Counted from the first letter of the stretch, positions 8,696-21,542 are shown. The stretch is 38,130 bases of DNA from Pseudomonadota bacterium (GCA_005777155.1 SXNM01000194.1:1-38130); one strand, 5' to 3'. Numbers and translations are program-made. Notes: a model not told the origin generated them from the letters alone.

Positions 8696-10503
8696 GCCCG
8701 CTCAGGTGGCTGCTGCGGCGCCATCGGTGGGCCATCGACGCAGCGCGTTGCCCCTGCCAACTCGGCGAGCACCCGCGAACCAGCGACGCCGCCGGTGGCG
8801 TACGCATGCCGCCGCCACGCTGCCAGTCGGTGCGCGCCCGCCGCGACGAGCAGGCAAGCGCCAGGCTGCGGGCGGTCGCCATGCAGAAATGGGATCCAGC
8901 GCCGATCGTGCAGCCCCACCTCAGGCGCCGGCTCGATCGGGCTCCAGCCGAGGACAGCAGACGCCATAAAGCTGTGCACCGGCCAGTGCGGATGCAGGAC
9001 GCCCTGCACCGCGTAGCCATCGGCTCGCACCGCGTCGGCGAGCGACAACAGCGAGAGATCGACCAGCGGCGAGACCTGGGCCCACGGTCGTAGCCCAGCG
9101 CGCTCCTGGTACCCCACCACCATCGCCAGGTTGGATTGTGCCACCCGACCAGGCGCGAAGACCGCCAAGACCACCGTCAGCGCCAACAACTGCAGCGCCA
9201 GCGTCCGCCGCGCCAAGATCGTCGCCACCGACCCGGACTGTGGTGGCGCCCTGCCGCCCAGCGCCGTCACCGTCACGGCGACCGCGGCACCGGCGGCGGC
9301 CGCCACGGCGCACAGGCCCATCATCTCTGGCCACATGCCATGCTTGAAGAAGTAGTACTCACGAGGCCACTCCGGTTGCAACAGGTGCAGGACGACGACC
9401 AGGGCGCCGAACATGACCTGAACCCACACCGCCGCCGCCAGCGCCCTCGCCTTCGGCTGGAGCAGCAGCAGCAAGAACGCCCCCGCTCCACCGAGGGACA
9501 GCCCGAGCAGGCGGCCGTACACCGTCGGGTGCAAGAGCGACCCAGGCTTGGCCCACGACAGGCTGAGCTGTGCCATCAAGAGCGCCGCCTGCAGCGCCGC
9601 CAGCGCGCTGAGGCCGAGCAACAGGGCCCGGGCGGCAAAGGGCCAGCACGGCGGCGCCACTCCAAGGCGCGATGGCCAGGGCGGGGCTCGCCTCGCCGCA
9701 GCGGCCGCCAGCAGCGCCACCCCGACCAGCAGGGCAGGCAGGTCCATGGCGTAGCTGTAGCGCATCGCCACGACCCCGACCAGCGACACCACCAGCGCCT
9801 CGCCGAGGCCGCCCGCGCAGGCCAAACCGACCCAGAGCAGGGCCCAAGGCAGCAGGGCGTGGAGCTGCGCGACGAAGCCCTCGGCGGCGAGGTAATGCAG
9901 CACGGCGAAGCCGAATTCTTCGGCAAAGACGCAGAGAGAGAGCGCGGCCCCCACCGCCGCCCCGAGCGCCGGGCGGCCCCGCCAGCCGGCGCTCGCCGCC
10001 CGCACCACCCCGAGCCCGAGCAGCGAGAGGGCTGCCCCGGTTGGCAGGTGCACGGCGAACGCCGCGGCGTCGGCCATGGGCAGGTCGAACGCCTGTGAGA
10101 GCGTCCACAGGGTCATGTGCCAGCCAGTGCAACCGAGGTAGACGCCTGGCATCCTGTCGGCGAGCTGGGCGGCGATCCACAGGTGGTTGCCGAAGTCTCC
10201 GCCGCCGATGGTGACGAGCCCCTGCGGCGCCGAGATCACCAGCAGCTGCACCATGCGCAGCGGCAGCCAGGCGGCGACGAGCAGCGCCGGAACCCCAAAC
10301 TCAAGGCGCACGCCGCCACGACGGAGGGTCGCCGCGAGCGCCGCCGCCCAGACCGCGAGCGCAAGCACCACACCGCCGATCGCGCTGCCCGCCATCGACC
10401 ACCGCAGCCCCGACCGCAGCGCCGCCGCCGGCAGCATGCCGCCGAGCAGCGCCGCCGGCAGCCCGACGACGACAAAGATCGAGAGCGCCAAGGCGAGGCG
10501 CAT
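8659..10503 (-). CDS. Large polytopic membrane protein, hypothetical
   Basis: 615 aa from ATG at 10503 (MRLALALSIFVVVGLPAALLGG...), many TM helices; the stop overlaps the downstream DedA-like gene. Confidence 0.75.
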   Translation of the reverse strand: MRLALALSIFVVVGLPAALLGGMLPAAALRSGLRWSMAGSAIGGVVLALAVWAAALAATLRRGGVRLEFGVPALLVAAWLPLRMVQLLVISAPQGLVTIGGGDFGNHLWIAAQLADRMPGVYLGCTGWHMTLWTLSQAFDLPMADAAAFAVHLPTGAALSLLGLGVVRAASAGWRGRPALGAAVGAALSLCVFAEEFGFAVLHYLAAEGFVAQLHALLPWALLWVGLACAGGLGEALVVSLVGVVAMRYSYAMDLPALLVGVALLAAAAARRAPPWPSRLGVAPPCWPFAARALLLGLSALAALQAALLMAQLSLSWAKPGSLLHPTVYGRLLGLSLGGAGAFLLLLLQPKARALAAAVWVQVMFGALVVVLHLLQPEWPREYYFFKHGMWPEMMGLCAVAAAAGAAVAVTVTALGGRAPPQSGSVATILARRTLALQLLALTVVLAVFAPGRVAQSNLAMVVGYQERAGLRPWAQVSPLVDLSLLSLADAVRADGYAVQGVLHPHWPVHSFMASAVLGWSPIEPAPEVGLHDRRWIPFLHGDRPQPGACLLVAAGAHRLAAWRRHAYATGGVAGSRVLAELAGATRCVDGPPMAPQQPPERACALCGPRLVAR

Positions 10504-10547
10504 GGGCTCGACGCCAACGGCCGCAGCCCCGGTGCGCGAGGGCGCCG

Positions 10548-12743
<2,196 letters not shown>

Positions 12744-12780
12744 CGCGATCACCCCCTAGTTGCACACCGACCCAACGTCC

Positions 12781-12812
12781 GACGCTGCTCGGCCACGACG
12801 CTGCTCGGCCAC
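12781..12812. repeat. 16-bp perfect tandem duplication (gacgctgctcggccac x2)
   Basis: Read directly; lies in the 107-bp gap between the kinase and surface protein genes. Confidence 0.85.
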
Positions 12813-12850
12813 GACGCGATCGGGCGCGCAAATCGTAGCAAGCGCATCGC

Positions 12851-14137
12851 CTAAGCGCTAGGTATCGGTGGGGGCTCATCTTCAATCATCAAGATGGCCG
12901 CAGGCGCCAGCACCTCGAACTCGTCCAGTGGGTCACCTTCGACCTTGGCGGTGTCGGTCCACCTTGCCGAGGCGTGAGCGCGCGCCACCGCGATCTCGGC
13001 GGCTGTACGCGGCGCACGGCGCTCGGTCGAGGTACCGAGAGCGCGCCGGGCTAGACGCGGCGGGCCACCCGACCTCACGTCGCCGACTGGTCCCAACTCC
13101 GCTCGCGTCGGGCCCGCGGACACTACTGGGCTGGCTCCGACGACGGATCGCAGCGTCATCCGCATCTCGGCGGCATCAGCGAAGCGTCGCGCCGGCTCCT
13201 TGGCGAGCGCCTGCGTCACCAGCGCCGCGAGGGCCGGGCTGGCTTCTGGCCGCGCTGCCCGCAGATCTGGGACCGGTGTCAGCACGTGGTGCATCATGGT
13301 CATCAAAGGGTTGGCTTCTTCCGGGAATGGCGTGCCCCCGGTCAAGAGCTGATACAAGATGACGCCCACCGCGTAGAGGTCGGCACGGCCGTCGATGGAT
13401 TGACCGCGGGCCTGCTCCGGGCTCATGTAGGCCGGCGTCCCCAAGGCCTGCCCTACCTTGGTCATCTCGCTGCCCTCGCGGTGGGCGATGCCGAAGTCGA
13501 TGACCTTGACGATGCGGCCGCGCTCGCCGGCGCGGTGCAAAAAGATGTTGTCCGGCTTTAGATCGCGATGCACGAGGCCGCTGGCGTGCGCCTCGACCAG
13601 GCTGTTGAGGACGCCGATCGCGATCTGCGCCGCCTCGTCGATGGGCATCCGCTGCTGCGCCTGCCGCAGGTCTCGGATGCGCTGCGTGAGGCTATGGCCT
13701 CGCAGGCGCTCCATGATGAGGATCAGCTGCCCATCGGCGGTCTGGCCGACATCGTAGACTCGAATCGTGTTGCCGTGCGTCAACCGGCTGGTGATCTCGG
13801 CTTCACTGACGAAGCGACAGATATTGTCGGGATCGCTGGCGATGTAGGCCTTCGACATCACCTTGACTGCCAACTCCGCGTGCGTGTGCTCGTCGATCGC
13901 GCCGTAGACCTTGGCGAAGCCGCCGACGCCGATCACTTCGACGATCCGCACCTTGCCGTCGAGCAGCGCTCCTGGCCCGATCGACGCCGCATCGCAGCCC
14001 ACGGGCCGCACGGTCGGCGCCCCCTCGACCTCGCAGCATCGAGCGACGGTCTGGCCGCCGCAGAGGGGACAGACGCGCCACGCTGCCGTCCCGCTCGTCG
14101 CGTCAGGTCGCAGAGGCTTGGCGTTGACCTGCGGCAT
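12851..14137 (-). CDS. Ser/Thr protein kinase (Hanks type) with N-terminal CPLCGG/CC motif
   Basis: 'VIGVGGFAKVYGAIDEHTHAELAVKVM', 'LVHRDLKPDNIFL', 'KVIDFGIA', 'GTPAYMSPEQARG' kinase motifs. Confidence 0.95.
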   Translation of the reverse strand: MPQVNAKPLRPDATSGTAAWRVCPLCGGQTVARCCEVEGAPTVRPVGCDAASIGPGALLDGKVRIVEVIGVGGFAKVYGAIDEHTHAELAVKVMSKAYIASDPDNICRFVSEAEITSRLTHGNTIRVYDVGQTADGQLILIMERLRGHSLTQRIRDLRQAQQRMPIDEAAQIAIGVLNSLVEAHASGLVHRDLKPDNIFLHRAGERGRIVKVIDFGIAHREGSEMTKVGQALGTPAYMSPEQARGQSIDGRADLYAVGVILYQLLTGGTPFPEEANPLMTMMHHVLTPVPDLRAARPEASPALAALVTQALAKEPARRFADAAEMRMTLRSVVGASPVVSAGPTRAELGPVGDVRSGGPPRLARRALGTSTERRAPRTAAEIAVARAHASARWTDTAKVEGDPLDEFEVLAPAAILMIEDEPPPIPSA

Positions 14138-14771
14138 CCGCGACGTCCTAGCTGGCGACTCGCCTCAAAAGCGTCGGCGCGGTGGCCGCTGTGGCCGATG
14201 AGACCCGCACGGCTGCGCTGAAGCCCGATCCCAGCCACCCCCAGGCTATCCGGCAGAGCCGTCCCAGGCAAGGTCGAAGTCCCCGGGTCAACCGGCGCCG
14301 TCGCCATCTACCCTTGCGAGAGAGACCGCGCTGTCGGCGATCTCCGCTGTCCGCATCGACCGCACCGCCCCGCTGACCTGTCCCCGCGTCGAGGGCCTGT
14401 GGCACGTTGCAGCCTGCCGCGCCGTTCTGCTGGCCGGTGCACGGAGGCCAGGTGAACTCCATTGCGCGCTTCACCACCTATGTCGAGACCTTGGCCGCGA
14501 TTGGGCTGTCCGCCTGCGACGACCCCGGGCCAGCGCCCATCGACGCCGCCGACGGGGGCCCTCCCTCGAGGTCGACGTCAGCGGCGCCGACTGCAAGGTC
14601 GCAGCCGACTGTCCGTCGCCCGCCAATCCATGCGCTGTCGCCACTTGCAGCGTCGACGGCCAGTGCGGCAGCGGCGCGGCCGCCGACGGCAGCCCGTGCA
14701 GCGACAACGACCCCTGCACCGCGGCCGTGGCCTGTCTAGGTGGCGTCTGCGCCGGCCCCTCGACCTGCGCC

Positions 14772-16460
14772 TGCAAGACCGACGGCGATTGCAAGCCTTT
14801 CGAGGACGGAGACGCCTGCAATGGCACGCTCTTCTGCGACGCCAGCGGCGCCAAGCCGGTCTGCGTCGTGCTGCCGAGCTCGCGGATCACTTGCCGTAGC
14901 GCCTCCGACACCGCCTGCAGCGCGAACCAGTGCGAACCGACGACCGGCGCTTGCACCGCCAAAGCACGCTCGGACGGCACCGCTTGCGACGACGGTGACG
15001 TCTGTACGACGAAGGACGCCTGCGCCGCCGGCGTCTGCGCTGGCCAGAGCGCCTGCGCCTGTAAGTCCGACGCCGACTGCCAGGCATTCGACGACGGCGA
15101 CCTCTGCACGGGCACCCTCTACTGTGCCGACCTCGGTAGCCCTGCCGCGGCCTGCAAGGTCAACCCGGCGACCGTCATCACCTGCGACGGCAGCGACGAC
15201 GGCCCCTGCATATCTAACCAGTGCCAAGCCAAGGATGGCACCTGCAAGCTCCTCGCCAAGGCCGACGGCAGCGGCTGCGACCTCGACGGCTCCAGCTGTT
15301 CGCTCGACCTCTGCAAGGCGAGCGTCTGCAAACCGGGCGCCCTCGCTGAGCCCTGCGACTGCAAGAACGACGCCGACTGCTCGGCCTTTATTGATGGAAA
15401 CCTATGCAACGGAGAGCTGTTCTGCAGCAAGGCTTCGGGACACTGTGAGTTGAACCCAGCGACCGTGGTGAGCTGCCCCACGGCTGACGACACCGCATGC
15501 CTGTCGCACCTGTGCAACCCTGCGTCCGGCCTATGCCAGACGACCACAAGCGCCGACGGCGCGGCCTGCGACGACGGCTGGACGTGCAGCGTTGGAGATC
15601 ACTGCGAGAAGGGCGCCTGCGTCGCCGGCAAAGGCGACTGCGTCTGCCAGCAGACCGCAGACTGCGAGGCCTACGCCGGCAGCAACGCCTGCGCCAAGCT
15701 CTATTGCGACAAGCCCGCCGGCGTCTGCAAGGTCAACCCGGCGACGCAGAAGACCTGCGACGAGGCGGCAGATCCTGCCTGCAGCGACATGGTCTGCCAT
15801 CTGCAGACGGGCAAGTGCGTACCGGTGCCCAAGAACGAAGGCGGTCCCTGTGAGGCCGATGGTACTTGGTGCACCAGCCTCGACATCTGCAAGGGCGGAT
15901 CGTGTCAACCCGCCACCAGCAAGTGCCCGTGCAAGGCCGACGTAGACTGTCTGGCCATGGATGACGGCGACGCCTGCAATGGCACGCTGTACTGCGACAA
16001 GCCGACCGGCACCTGCTTGGTCAACCCCGCGACCGTCAAGACCTGTGCTGGCGACGCTGGGCCCAGCAAGACCATGGCCTGCGACCCCAAGTCGGGTGCC
16101 TGCTCGGCCAAGGCCCAGACCGACGGCGCCGACTGCGACAGCGACGGCTTTGTCTGCACCGTCGAGGCCTGTAGCGGCGGCAGCTGCGCGCTCCAACAGC
16201 AGGGATGCCTGTGCTGGGAGGCCGCCGACTGCGCGCCCTTCGAGGATGGCGACGCCTGTAACGGCAAGCTCTACTGCGACAAGACCGCCGGCCCACCGGC
16301 CTGCAAGCTCAACCCGGCGTCGGTCGTCACCTGCGCGCAATCGGGGAGCGCCCCCTGCCAGTCCAAGATGTGCAACCCTGCCACTGGTAGCTGCGACGCC
16401 AGCGCCACGCCCGACGGTACCCCCTGTCCCGACGCCAGCGCTTGCACCAGCGGCGAGGTC
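14772..16460 (+). repeat. Six Cys-rich protein repeat units of ~94-100 aa
   Basis: Units begin CKTDGDCKPFEDGDACNGTLFC, CKSDADCQAFDDGDLCTGTLYC, CKNDADCSAFIDGNLCNGELFC, CQQTADCEAYAGSNACAKLYC, CKADVDCLAMDDGDACNGTLYC, CWEAADCAPFEDGDACNGKLYC. Confidence 0.9.
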
Positions 16461-16789
16461 TGAAAGGGCGGCGCCTGCGCCACCAAAGCCGTGGTCTGCG
16501 ACGACGGCCTCTCTTGCACGGTCGACAGCTGCAACTCCGGCACCGGCTGCGTTTTCTCGAAGGCCAGCGACCTCGACCCCTGCGACGACGGCAACGCCTG
16601 CAGCGAGAACGACGGCTGCCAAAAAGGCCTCTGCATGGGCCAGAGCCCGCTCGTCTGCCAGGATGGCGACCTCTGCACCACGGACGCCTGTGACCCCAAG
16701 ACTGGGTGCACCGCCGCCGTGAGCCAGGTCGGGGCGCCGTGCCCGAGCGGCATCTGCGGGGTCGGCGGCTGCGTCGTCGCCGCCGGCCG

Positions 16790-19019
16790 GACCATCGGCG
16801 CCAGCAGCTCCAGCCAGGCTTTTGCCGTCTTCGCGGGCGCGGTCTTGGGCTGGGGGCGCAACGTCCACGGCATGTTACCGTCGAAGGCGGTCGGCGAAGG
16901 GCCGCATCCGCCCCTCGTCTTGAGCGTTGGGGGCCTCGTTTTGGTCGGCGCCTCGGAGTCGCGCGCCTGCGGTGTCGACGGCCTCGGCGCCCTGACCTGC
17001 TGGGGCCGCAACGGCAAGGGCGTGGCGTTTGCGCCGACAAAGGTGACGACGCCGGTCCCAATCGTTCAGGTCGTCGGTCACGCCGACACGGCGCTCCTGC
17101 TCGGCACCGACGGCGCCGTCTACAGCCTATCGCCGCTCGCGGCGCCGCTCGGGGTCACCAAGCTGGTCACGCCGCAGGGGGTCAAGCCCTTCATCCAGAT
17201 CGCCAGCGGCGATGGCGTCGGCTGCGCGCTGCAGAGCACCGGGACGCCCTACTGCTGGGGCGACAACGACTTCGGCCAGCTTGGCCAGGGCGCCGGCAAG
17301 GCCACGGGTGGCACTCCGGCCTCGCAGCCTCTGCCGGTGTCGCTGACTGGGGTCGTCGATCTCTGCGCTGGCAGCGGTTTCGTCTGCGCCATCGATGACA
17401 AGGGCGCGGTGCGCTGCTGGGGCGCTGGCGAGAGCGGGCCGCTCGGCGACGGCCAGGGCAAGAACGCGCCGGCGCCGGTCCTGGTCAAGGACACCGACAA
17501 GGCCGCTCCCGGCGGCCCGGCCGCCAAAGCCCTGCGCTGCGCGATTGCCCATGCCTGCCTGCAGGCGTCGGACGGCCGCGTCCTGTGCTGGGGCGACAAC
17601 ACGCGCGGTGGGCTCGGGGTCGGTGATACCGCGCCGCGTTCGACGCCGACGCCGTTGCTCAAGGCTGACGCTGCGGTGTTCAAGCTGCCGGGCGGCAAGC
17701 TCATGACGACCGCGGGCGGCGGCTGTGTGCTCGGCGGTGGCAGCGCCCACTGCTGGGGCGACGACGCGGAGGGGGTGCTCGGCCTGTGGCAGGCGGGCAC
17801 CCAAACAGACCCGCTGATCCCGTCGCAAGTTCGCAAGGCAGACGGCAGCAATTTGGCCGGAGTGACCGAGCTCGTGGGAAGCGAGGGGGCCTACTGCGCC
17901 TCGACGCTTAGCAATCCGAACGACGTCGAGTCGCCGAACGCGTGGTGGTGCTGGGGCGACAACGAGGGCGGCATCACCGGACTTCAGGGCAAGTTCGGCA
18001 GGACGCTGCAGGTCGCGACCCCGACACCGCTGCTCGCCGCCTCGTCGATCGTCGTGGTGACCCCGGACGAGGGCTGCCAAGTCCTCGTCGAGGGCGGCTT
18101 CGACAAGCTGTTGTGCTGGGGCCGCAACATCGCCGGCGCGAAGCTCGGGGTCGACGACGGCAAACCGGTGCCGCTACCGGTGCTGCTCAACAACGTCAGC
18201 GATGTGAGCCAGCTCGTGCGATCGGCTAATCACGCCTGTGCCAGCAGTGGCGGCGGGAAGCTGCAGTGCTGGGGCCAGGGCGGCTTCGGCGCGATCGGCA
18301 CCGGTTCGACGCCCAAGTCTGCGACCCCTCAGCAGATCTCCTGGTCTGATGGCATCGGCAACCTGTCCATTGGTCCTTTTCACAGCTGCGCCACCAACCT
18401 GATGTCGGTGGCCAAGTGCTGGGGCAACAACACCAACGGCGCGCTGGGCCTCGGTACGAAGGGGCCCGTCGTGCCGAGCCCCACCTTCGTCACCGGCAGC
18501 CAGACGATGACCCACATCGCCGTCGGTACCCTCCACACCTGCGCGCTCGACGGCGCCGGCAAGGTCTACTGCTTCGGTCTCAACGGCGGCGTGATGAATG
18601 CCCTGGGCCTCGAGAACGACACGGTCTTCGACAAGCCGACTGCGGGTCTCGCCGCCGGCATCGGTGGCGCCGGTCAGCCCAAGGCGAAGGCGCTGTCGGT
18701 CGGCAACGGCGCAAGCTGCATCATCGATGACGGCGACGTCGCGCACTGCTGGGGCAACAACGTCGTCGGACAGCTCGGCTTCGGCACGCCCAATGCCGTC
18801 GGGTTCGACAAGCAGCCTGGCTCCCCGCTCGGCCTGCCCAAGGTCCAGCGCATCGTGCTGGGCTCTTACTCCGGCTGTGCGCTAACGTTCGGCAAAGGCG
18901 GCGCGGGCCCCCCGACCGCCGAGGTCTGGTGTTGGGGCACGCGCACAGGTGGGCAGACCGGGCGCGGCGTGCACATGCGGACCCACGCCATCGTGCGCCT
19001 GTTGCCGGTGGCCGAGACT
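16790..19019 (+). repeat. RCC1-type beta-propeller repeats (about 12-13 C-W/F-G motifs)
   Basis: LTCWGRNG, PYCWGDND, VRCWGAGE, VLCWGDNT, AHCWGDDA, WWCWGDNE, LLCWGRNI, LQCWGQGG, AKCWGNNT, VYCFGLNG, AHCWGNNV, VWCWGTRT. Confidence 0.9.
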
Positions 19020-19351
19020 TAGCCCGCGGCCTCGGCCTGGCGCTGGCCTAGCCCCAGACCTTGGCGCCGGCCACCGCATGACGCCTCCAGCGCCATTGCC
19101 TGCAGAGCTCGGCCGCGCCGGGGCTGTCTTGAGCGGCGCCACCATCACGCGACGTCTGCCAAAGGGCGCCCGACCCCCTCGCCGCCGCAGCGAGCCGTGG
19201 TAGACAGCGGCTGCGTCTTCGCATTGTCGCTGCCGGTCGTCGCTGAGTGGCTACCGCCTTGACCCCCGTGCCACCCCGACTGACACTTTCACCCCGCCGC
19301 CGGCAACCTCCCCGGGGAAGTCAGCTTGCGGCCTATCGTCACGGAGCACCC

Positions 19352-20509
19352 ATGCCTCGACCTCATCTGCGCCACGTCGGCCCTGCCCTGGTTGCGGTCC
19401 TTTGCCTCGGCGCCTGCGACAAGCCACAGAAGCCCCACCCACAGGGGCCGGGCGTCACGGCGGAGGCCAAGGCCAAGACCATCGAGCAGGTGCCGGCCCC
19501 CAAGCTCGCGGCGGGCATGTCGAAGCTGACGCCTGAGCAGCATGCGACGCCCGTGGCCACCATTGGCAACCGTACGCTGACCCTCGGCGAGCTGGAGGCC
19601 AAGCTGGACCGGCAGCCCGAGCCCGTCCGCTTGCAGTACGGAACGGTGGCCAAGCGTCGGGAGTTCTTGCTCAACTGGGTGCAAGCCGAGGTCCTCGCCG
19701 ATGAGGCCGTCCGCCAGGGTTTCGACAAAGATCCCGAAGTGCTGGAGACCCTGCGCGGGCAGCTAGTGCGGCGCTTCCTCGAGGAGGCGGTCGTCGACAA
19801 GGTCAAGCTCGATGACGTGCAGCCCGACGAGATCAAGGCTTATTACGAGGCCAACCTGCGCCTCTACCAGCGCCCAGCCTCGGTTGAGGTGCGCCATTTG
19901 CTGGTCGGTGAAGAGGCCAAGGCGCGCAAGCTGCGCGAGGAGATCCTCGCCGCCGGGGCAAACGTGCCGGCAAAAATCGTGGGGTTTTGGCAAGACTACG
20001 TTGGTCGCCACAGCGAGGACGCCAGTACGCGCGAGCGCCTCGGCTCGCTCGGGCTCATCTGGGAGCGGCTGCCGCCAGGCGCCACGCCAGAGGAGCAGGC
20101 GCTGCACGAGACCCTACCGGCGGCCCTGCGGACGGCGGCCTTGGAGTTGGACGCCTACAAGATCAGCCAGCCCGTTCGCAGCGATCGCGGCTGGCACCTG
20201 CTCTTGGCGATCAGCAAGTCGCCGCTGCTCAACGTGCCCATGGCCGACGTCGAGACGCAGATCCGCTCGCGGCTGCTCAAGCGAAAGCGTGACCAGGCGC
20301 GCAACGACCTGGTCCGTGGTCTCGTCGACAAGGCGAAGATCGAGCTCAACGACGAGGCCATCGGTCTGCTGCCTGCCCCCTCTCCCAGGCCGCGCCTGCC
20401 CGACGCCCACGGCAAGGGCGATGGCCATGACCACGGCGGGCATGAGGGCGGCTCCCCCGATCAGGGCGGGCCCGGCGGCGGAGGCGGCGAGCATGGCCAT
20501 GGTCACTGA
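19352..20509 (+). CDS. Parvulin-type peptidyl-prolyl isomerase lipoprotein with His/Gly-rich C-terminal tail
   Basis: Lipobox LGACD; SurA/PpiD-like 'ATIGNRTLTLGELEAKL' and 'ASVEVRHLLVGEEAKARKLREEI'; tail HGKGDGHDHGGHEGG...GEHGHGH. Confidence 0.85.
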   Translation: MPRPHLRHVGPALVAVLCLGACDKPQKPHPQGPGVTAEAKAKTIEQVPAPKLAAGMSKLTPEQHATPVATIGNRTLTLGELEAKLDRQPEPVRLQYGTVAKRREFLLNWVQAEVLADEAVRQGFDKDPEVLETLRGQLVRRFLEEAVVDKVKLDDVQPDEIKAYYEANLRLYQRPASVEVRHLLVGEEAKARKLREEILAAGANVPAKIVGFWQDYVGRHSEDASTRERLGSLGLIWERLPPGATPEEQALHETLPAALRTAALELDAYKISQPVRSDRGWHLLLAISKSPLLNVPMADVETQIRSRLLKRKRDQARNDLVRGLVDKAKIELNDEAIGLLPAPSPRPRLPDAHGKGDGHDHGGHEGGSPDQGGPGGGGGEHGHGH

Positions 20510-21542
20510 GCGTTCGGCCCTGCGGCGTGCGGGCGGCGTTGTCTTTGCTGGTCTAATCGCGGTCTTCGGCCTGGGAGCGCGGGCCGAGGCCGAGGCGCCG
20601 GCAGAGGTGCGCCGCGCTGCCGTCCCGGCGCAGTACACCGAGATCGACGGGATCGCCGCCGTGGTCGGCAAGAAGATCATCACCGTCTCGGCGCTGGTCC
20701 GGGCCCACGCCCAGGGCCAGGCCGCCCAGCAGCAGTTGCCGACGACGATCGAGCGGCCACGCAATGAGCGCGACGCCCTGCGGCAGACGCTCGACACCCT
20801 GGTCGACAACGAGCTAGTCGCAGAGGCGGCGCGCGGCCTCGGGCTGACGGTCGCTGACGCCGACATTGACGCTCACCTGGAGGACCTGCGGCGCAAGAAC
20901 GTATGGGACATGGCGGAGCTGCGCGAGGCCGTTCGCGGTCTCGGCTTCGTCGACATGGCGTCGTACCGGGAGCACGTCCGCGCCGAGAAGCTGCGCATGC
21001 AGGCGATTGGCGCCAAGCTCGGCTCGCGGCTGCGCGTCAGCGACGAGGAGATCCAGCGTGTCCTCGCCGCTGACTACGACGGCGGCGCGACCGAGGAGGA
21101 GATCCACTCCCATCACATCTTGCTCAAGCTCAGCGACGGCGCTTCGCCGCGAGAGGTCAGCCGACTCCGCAAGCGCGCTTGGGAGATCCATGACCTGGTC
21201 ACCACCGGCAAGCGCGAGTTCGCTGACGCCGCCGAGGAATTCTCCGAGGACATGGGCACCGCCTACGGCGGCGACCTCGGGTGGATGCGGCGCTGGATGC
21301 TCGATCAGACCTACGCCAACGCCCTCTGGGCCCTAAAGCCAGGGCAGATCTCCGAGGTCGTCAATACCCGCTTTGGCTTTCACATCATTCGCGCCGTCGC
21401 TCGCCGTCGGGCGCCGGTCAAGGACGCCAAGATCCTCGAGCAGTTCATTCGCGCCCAGCTCTCGGAGGCCGCCTTCGCCCGGCTCTACAAGGTCTGGATT
21501 GGAGAGCTGCGCGCCGCGACCCACATCGAGCTGCGCATCTAG
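20493..21542 (+). CDS. SurA-like peptidyl-prolyl isomerase/periplasmic chaperone
   Basis: 'IDGIAAVVGKKIITVSALVRAH', 'HSHHILLKLSDGASPREVSRLRKRAWEI', 'GGDLGWMRRWMLDQTYANALWALKPGQISEVVNTRFGFHIIRAVARR'; start overlaps the upstream stop by 17 nt. Confidence 0.9.
   Translation: MAMVTERSALRRAGGVVFAGLIAVFGLGARAEAEAPAEVRRAAVPAQYTEIDGIAAVVGKKIITVSALVRAHAQGQAAQQQLPTTIERPRNERDALRQTLDTLVDNELVAEAARGLGLTVADADIDAHLEDLRRKNVWDMAELREAVRGLGFVDMASYREHVRAEKLRMQAIGAKLGSRLRVSDEEIQRVLAADYDGGATEEEIHSHHILLKLSDGASPREVSRLRKRAWEIHDLVTTGKREFADAAEEFSEDMGTAYGGDLGWMRRWMLDQTYANALWALKPGQISEVVNTRFGFHIIRAVARRRAPVKDAKILEQFIRAQLSEAAFARLYKVWIGELRAATHIELRI

Larger units (their letters stand above)
14452..19022 (+). pseudogene. Disrupted gene for a very long lipoprotein: ~95-100-aa Cys-rich repeats plus C-terminal RCC1 repeats
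   Basis: GTG start after GGAGG, lipobox LSAC (frame of 14452), then coding switches to the 14727 frame (EVDVSGADCKVAADCPSPANPC...) near 14554-14566; same frame interrupted by TGA at 16461-16463 and continues to TAG at 19022. Confidence 0.8.

Noticed and set aside
16461-16463. Genome-wide reassignment of TGA to an amino acid
   Set aside because: Convergent genes ending at 21564 and 34818 terminate with TGA at sensible family C-termini, and other genes lack in-frame TGA.
15531-16868. 445-aa minus-strand ORF antisense to the Cys-repeat region
   Set aside because: Periodic sequence simply mirrors the repeats on the coding strand.
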